Source: Dyadobacter linearis
Lineage (GTDB): Bacteria > Bacteroidota > Bacteroidia > Cytophagales > Spirosomataceae
Assembly: GCF_907165045.1 (NCBI RefSeq)
Contig: NZ_CAJRAU010000008.1
Location: 148,616 to 212,615, forward strand
Direction of reading: 5' to 3'
DNA: 64,000 bases
Position 1 is the first letter of the stretch, and the number at the start of each line of letters is the position of its first letter. Both the position numbers and the translations under genes were made by a program. Below are positions 60,650 through 64,000 of the stretch, piece after piece. The notes below the pieces were generated by a model. The model was not told where the DNA came from. It did no database searches and saw nothing but the letters and a program-made list of their open reading frames with translations.

Positions 60650-61073
60650 ATTGGTAATTAGTTTAATTCGTTTTGTTGTAAATATTTGGTTTTAAATGCA
60701 AGTCCCCGTTAATAAAAGTTTTCTAATTAAGATTTATTATAAATAATTTTTTCTTATTAATTGCTTGATTTTCAGTTGTTGTCGAAGCAATAATTTATGT
60801 TCGAGTAAAAAGGCATTCAAAAAATGTTTGCAAATTTTGTAGCTGAAAATATTTTTGAAAATTTTTCATTGAATACTTCTTACCCTTTTGGGAGCTAAAT
60901 AACTAGGTATAAGTTTATTACCAATTTCTTCATTTGTACTATGCCGGTAAACGCCGATTTCTGCCCGGAATGCCGGTTGCGATTGTGACTAATTTAGTGT
61001 TATTTCAACAGGTTTTAGAAAGTCAACTCCCCAGAATATACATCACTAACTTCCTTTAAAACACCACTTTACT
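60650..61073. other. Long AT-rich leader region before nrdA
   Basis: 424 bases without a believable gene. It holds the predicted nrdA promoter (see 60828-60857), so about 210 bases would be transcribed as a 5' leader. No tRNA or known riboswitch fold was recognised; a repeated CCGG-containing stretch (GCCGG..., 60953-60978) is the only GC-rich part. Confidence 0.5.
60828..60857 (+). promoter_or_regulatory. Predicted promoter of nrdA
   Basis: TTG at 60828-60830 and TATTTTTG at 60850-60857, spacer 19; exact consensus. Start expected near 60864. Confidence 0.65.
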
Positions 61074-63524
61074 ATGTCAATGTATGTAATTAAGCGAGAC
61101 GGTCGCCGCGAATCTGTAAAATTCGATAAGGTGACGGCCCGCATTGAAAAACTAAGCTACGGCTTGGACAGCAAGTATATTCAGCCGATCGAGGTAGCCA
61201 AAAAGGTTGTTTCCGGTATTTACGATGGTGTTACCACCGCAGAACTGGATAACCTCGCTGCCGAGACTGCGGCTTCGATGACCACCAAGCACCCGGATTA
61301 CGCGATCCTTGCTGCCCGCGTCGCGATCTCAAATCTTCATAAGAACACATTGAAGTCGTTTTCGGCAACAATGAAGCGCTTATTTACATATATAGATTCT
61401 AAGACTGGTGAAAATGCATCGCTCATTTCAAAGGAAGTGTATGAGGTAATTCGCCAGAATGCTTCGCTATTTGACTCTACTATTATATATGACCGCGACT
61501 ATGCCTATGATTATTTTGGCTATAAAACCCTCGAGAAATCATATTTACTGAAAGTTGACGGGAAAATTGTAGAGCGTCCGCAGCATATGCTGATGCGGGT
61601 TGCGGTTGGTATTCACCAGGAAGATATTCAGGCTGCGATTGAAACGTACCATTTGCTATCTGAAAAATGGTTCACCCACGCAACGCCTACCTTATTTAAT
61701 GCAGGTACGCCGAAACCGCAAATGTCTTCGTGCTTCCTTTTGACAATGAAGGAGGATAGTATCAGTGGTATATATGATACCCTCAAAAATTGCGCGCTGA
61801 TTTCACAGTCTGCGGGCGGGATCGGATTGAGCATTCACGATGTGCGTGCAACAGGTTCTTATATTAAAGGTACAAATGGGCAATCCAATGGTATTGTACC
61901 GATGCTGCGCGTATTTAATGATACTGCCAGATATGTGGATCAGGGGGGTGGAAAGCGCAAAGGTTCTTTTGCTATATATATGGAACCCTGGCATGCCGAT
62001 ATTTTTGATTTTCTGGATTTGAAGAAAAATCACGGGAAAGAGGAACAGCGTGCGCGCGACCTTTTCTATGCATTATGGATTCCCGACTTGTTCATGAAAC
62101 GCGTTGAGGCCAACGATACCTGGTCACTTTTCGATCCGCACGAATGCCCGGGACTTTCTGATACGCACAGCGATGACTTTGTGAAACTGTACGAGCAATA
62201 TGAATTAGAAGGAAAGGCCCGCAAGACTATAAAGGCTCAAGATCTGTGGTTTGCTATCATGGAGTCGCAGATTGAGACCGGTACTCCTTACATGTTATAT
62301 AAGGATCACGCGAATAGTAAGTCCAACCAGAAGAATCTGGGCACGATCAAGTCTTCGAACCTTTGTACTGAGATCATTGAGTATACTGCGCCTGATGAGG
62401 TAGCTGTATGTAACCTGGCTTCTATTGCATTACCGAAGTTTGTAGAGCAGGGTCCTGACGGGTATATGCGATTTGATCATCAGAAGTTATATGAGATCAC
62501 CAAAGTGATCACGAAAAACCTGAACAAGATCATTGACCTCAATTACTATCCGATTCCGGAAGCTGAGAAAAGCAATAAAAGACACCGGCCAATCGGTATT
62601 GGTGTGCAGGGATTGGCCGATGCATTCTGTTTAATGCGCATGCCATTTGACTCTGACGAAGCCCGCCAGTTGAACAAGGAGATTTTCGAAACGATCTATT
62701 ATGGATCAATGGAAGCTTCTATGGAGCTTGCTATGAAGTTAGGACCGTACGAAACCTGGGCTGGTAGTCCAATATCGCAGGGTATCTTCCAATTTGATAT
62801 GTGGAACGTAACTCCCGACAGTAATCGCTGGGATTGGGAGAAGATGAGGAAGGATGTTATGAGGTACGGAATTCGCAATTCACTGCTTTTGGCGCCTATG
62901 CCAACTGCATCCACGAGTCAAATTCTGGGGAACAACGAGTGTTTTGAGCCGTTTACTTCTAATATATATGTGAGAAGGGTTCTTTCAGGGGAATTTGTGG
63001 TAGTCAATAAGTATTTGTTGAAGGATTTGGTAAGGCTGAATCTATGGAATGAGGAAATGAAAAATAATTTGGTCCGTGCAAGCGGATCGGTGCAAGCCAT
63101 TCCGAATATCCCTCAAAACGTTAAAGATCTTTACAAGACGGCCTGGGAGATTAAGCAGCGTAGCTTACTGGATATGTCCGCCGACCGCGGGGCTTACATT
63201 TGCCAATCGCAGTCACTTAATATCTTTATGGAAGAAGCGAATTTCGGTAAGCTGACTTCTATGCATTTCTACGCCTGGAAAAAAGGACTTAAAACAGGTA
63301 TGTATTATTTGCGTACACGTGCAGCATCTGATCCCGTTCAATTTACGGTTAGCAAGCAGGCAGAAGTGTTGCTGGAACCTGCTACGGCAGTTGTTACAGA
63401 AAAGGAATTGAATTACGTACAATACGCGGAGGATCACGCAAAACCTGTGATGCCTCGTGATAATAGATCTGACATGCAATGCTCACTTGATGATCCTGAA
63501 AGCTGCGAGGCTTGCGGCAGTTGA
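61074..63524 (+). CDS. nrdA: Ribonucleotide reductase class I alpha subunit
   Basis: Catalytic subunit reducing ribonucleotides. An ATP-cone is at the N-terminus (YVIKRDGRRESVKFDKV), so overall activity is likely dATP-regulated. Core: TPKPQMSSCFLL with the first redox Cys, SNLCTEIIEY with the thiyl-radical Cys, PMPTASTSQILGNNECFEPF, and a mobile C-terminus ending SCEACGS, the CxxC shuttle pair. 816 aa, complete. The beta subunit gene lies 26 kb upstream on the other strand. Confidence 0.97.
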   Translation: MSMYVIKRDGRRESVKFDKVTARIEKLSYGLDSKYIQPIEVAKKVVSGIYDGVTTAELDNLAAETAASMTTKHPDYAILAARVAISNLHKNTLKSFSATMKRLFTYIDSKTGENASLISKEVYEVIRQNASLFDSTIIYDRDYAYDYFGYKTLEKSYLLKVDGKIVERPQHMLMRVAVGIHQEDIQAAIETYHLLSEKWFTHATPTLFNAGTPKPQMSSCFLLTMKEDSISGIYDTLKNCALISQSAGGIGLSIHDVRATGSYIKGTNGQSNGIVPMLRVFNDTARYVDQGGGKRKGSFAIYMEPWHADIFDFLDLKKNHGKEEQRARDLFYALWIPDLFMKRVEANDTWSLFDPHECPGLSDTHSDDFVKLYEQYELEGKARKTIKAQDLWFAIMESQIETGTPYMLYKDHANSKSNQKNLGTIKSSNLCTEIIEYTAPDEVAVCNLASIALPKFVEQGPDGYMRFDHQKLYEITKVITKNLNKIIDLNYYPIPEAEKSNKRHRPIGIGVQGLADAFCLMRMPFDSDEARQLNKEIFETIYYGSMEASMELAMKLGPYETWAGSPISQGIFQFDMWNVTPDSNRWDWEKMRKDVMRYGIRNSLLLAPMPTASTSQILGNNECFEPFTSNIYVRRVLSGEFVVVNKYLLKDLVRLNLWNEEMKNNLVRASGSVQAIPNIPQNVKDLYKTAWEIKQRSLLDMSADRGAYICQSQSLNIFMEEANFGKLTSMHFYAWKKGLKTGMYYLRTRAASDPVQFTVSKQAEVLLEPATAVVTEKELNYVQYAEDHAKPVMPRDNRSDMQCSLDDPESCEACGS

Positions 63525-63540
63525 GATAGTAATGCTATCT

Positions 63541-63584
63541 GAAATGAAAATGGCACCTACGAAAGTGGGTGCCATTTTCATTTC
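63541..63584 (+). terminator. Terminator of nrdA
   Basis: Perfect 17-bp inverted repeat (63541-63557 and 63568-63584; arm core AAATGGCACC) with a 10-base loop, starting 17 bases after the stop. Confidence 0.88.
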
Positions 63585-63703
63585 AAGAACTCATTATTGG
63601 AAGGTCTGAAAATATTTCAAATTTTTTTTAGTTCTTTTATTTTCATTTTCAGGGAGTTGCGTGCTTGGGTTAGAATTTTGGTAAAAATATTTTGCTTTGG
63701 GAT

Positions 63704-63734
63704 TTGGAAGTTAAAAATAAAGCCTGCACTTTTG
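63704..63734 (+). promoter_or_regulatory. Predicted rRNA operon promoter
   Basis: TTG at 63704-63706 and CACTTTTG at 63727-63734 (one mismatch to TAnnTTTG), spacer 20. It lies about 145 bases before the 16S 5' end, the usual place for a Bacteroidota rRNA promoter. Confidence 0.5.
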
Positions 63735-63878
63735 CACTCCCAATCGGGAACAACGGTAGCGCAGACGGCGAGACCACTAGTTCTGAAAGATTCAGAGCAA
63801 CGTTCTTTGACATGATGAAGAGAGCAAAAAGATAGTTCGTTTAGAAGTATAGATGGTTTCGGCCATTACAAATAATTT
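63735..63878 (+). other. rRNA leader with boxA-like element
   Basis: Transcribed leader of the rRNA operon. GTTCTTTGACA at 63802-63812 matches the boxA-like antitermination sequence found before 16S in this phylum. No gene. Confidence 0.6.

Positions 63879-64000
<122 letters not shown>

Noticed and set aside
63597..63815. Open frame upstream of 16S rRNA
   Set aside because: It spans the rRNA promoter and leader and has no protein-like features.

Overview
The window reads as a chromosomal segment of a Bacteroidota member of the order Cytophagales, most likely Dyadobacter or a close Spirosomataceae relative. Supporting signs are a SusC/SusD outer-membrane pair, a type IX secretion sorting domain, several promoters of the Bacteroidota form (TTG, about 20 bases, TAnnTTTG), a rarity of Shine-Dalgarno sequences, many TTG/GTG starts, and the first ~120 bases of a 16S rRNA gene at the right edge. 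The genus is an inference from style; the full 16S is not in the window.

Layout. 1-2.4 kb: end of a surface-polysaccharide locus (O-antigen ligase-like protein, glycosyltransferase). 2.7-13.7 kb: housekeeping (dnaG, lipoprotein, YtxH protein, Asp-box propeller, YpdA-type reductase, pabB/pabC pair, priA, pyk). 13.7-17.5 kb: an unknown protein, a secreted SASA-type esterase with a T9SS tail and an SGNH-fold lipoprotein that has lost its catalytic residues. 17.8-24.9 kb: the four-gene ligase-associated DNA repair set (exonuclease, ligase, helicase, PdeM), split by an acyltransferase gene on the other strand. 24.9-32.4 kb: an accessory region with Uma2 and DUF5618 proteins, a six-unit ~104-bp tandem array, two diverged copies of an unnamed two-gene module (here called A/B), a GH43 enzyme, tyrS, and a GNAT toxin-antitoxin-like pair. 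32.4-41.1 kb: phosphoesterase, recX, nrdB, two glycosyltransferases, corA, a DUF6934 pair, an MFS exporter, yigZ and an orphan antitoxin-like gene. 41.2-54.5 kb: SusD, SusC, uvrA, a LytS/LytTR two-component system and a large TonB-dependent receptor. 54.5-60.6 kb: a compact operon (GlmU-like, holB, zinc protease, rimK, hemC), rpmE2 and a Tat-exported TIM-barrel protein. 61-64 kb: nrdA, then the rRNA promoter and the start of 16S.

The part most likely to hold something undescribed is 26.1-31.5 kb. The A/B module (a ~70-residue protein with a WW..YP.LSPE..KGK signature followed by a 75-97-residue protein) occurs twice in opposite orientations. In each copy a related operator-like element stands before both genes, and each copy adjoins members of one palindromic repeat family. 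No function is assigned; the arrangement suggests a small autoregulated two-protein system, possibly of toxin-antitoxin or regulatory type. Two further short genes with antitoxin-like context (38981-39145 and 40977-41141) are easy to miss because of their size.
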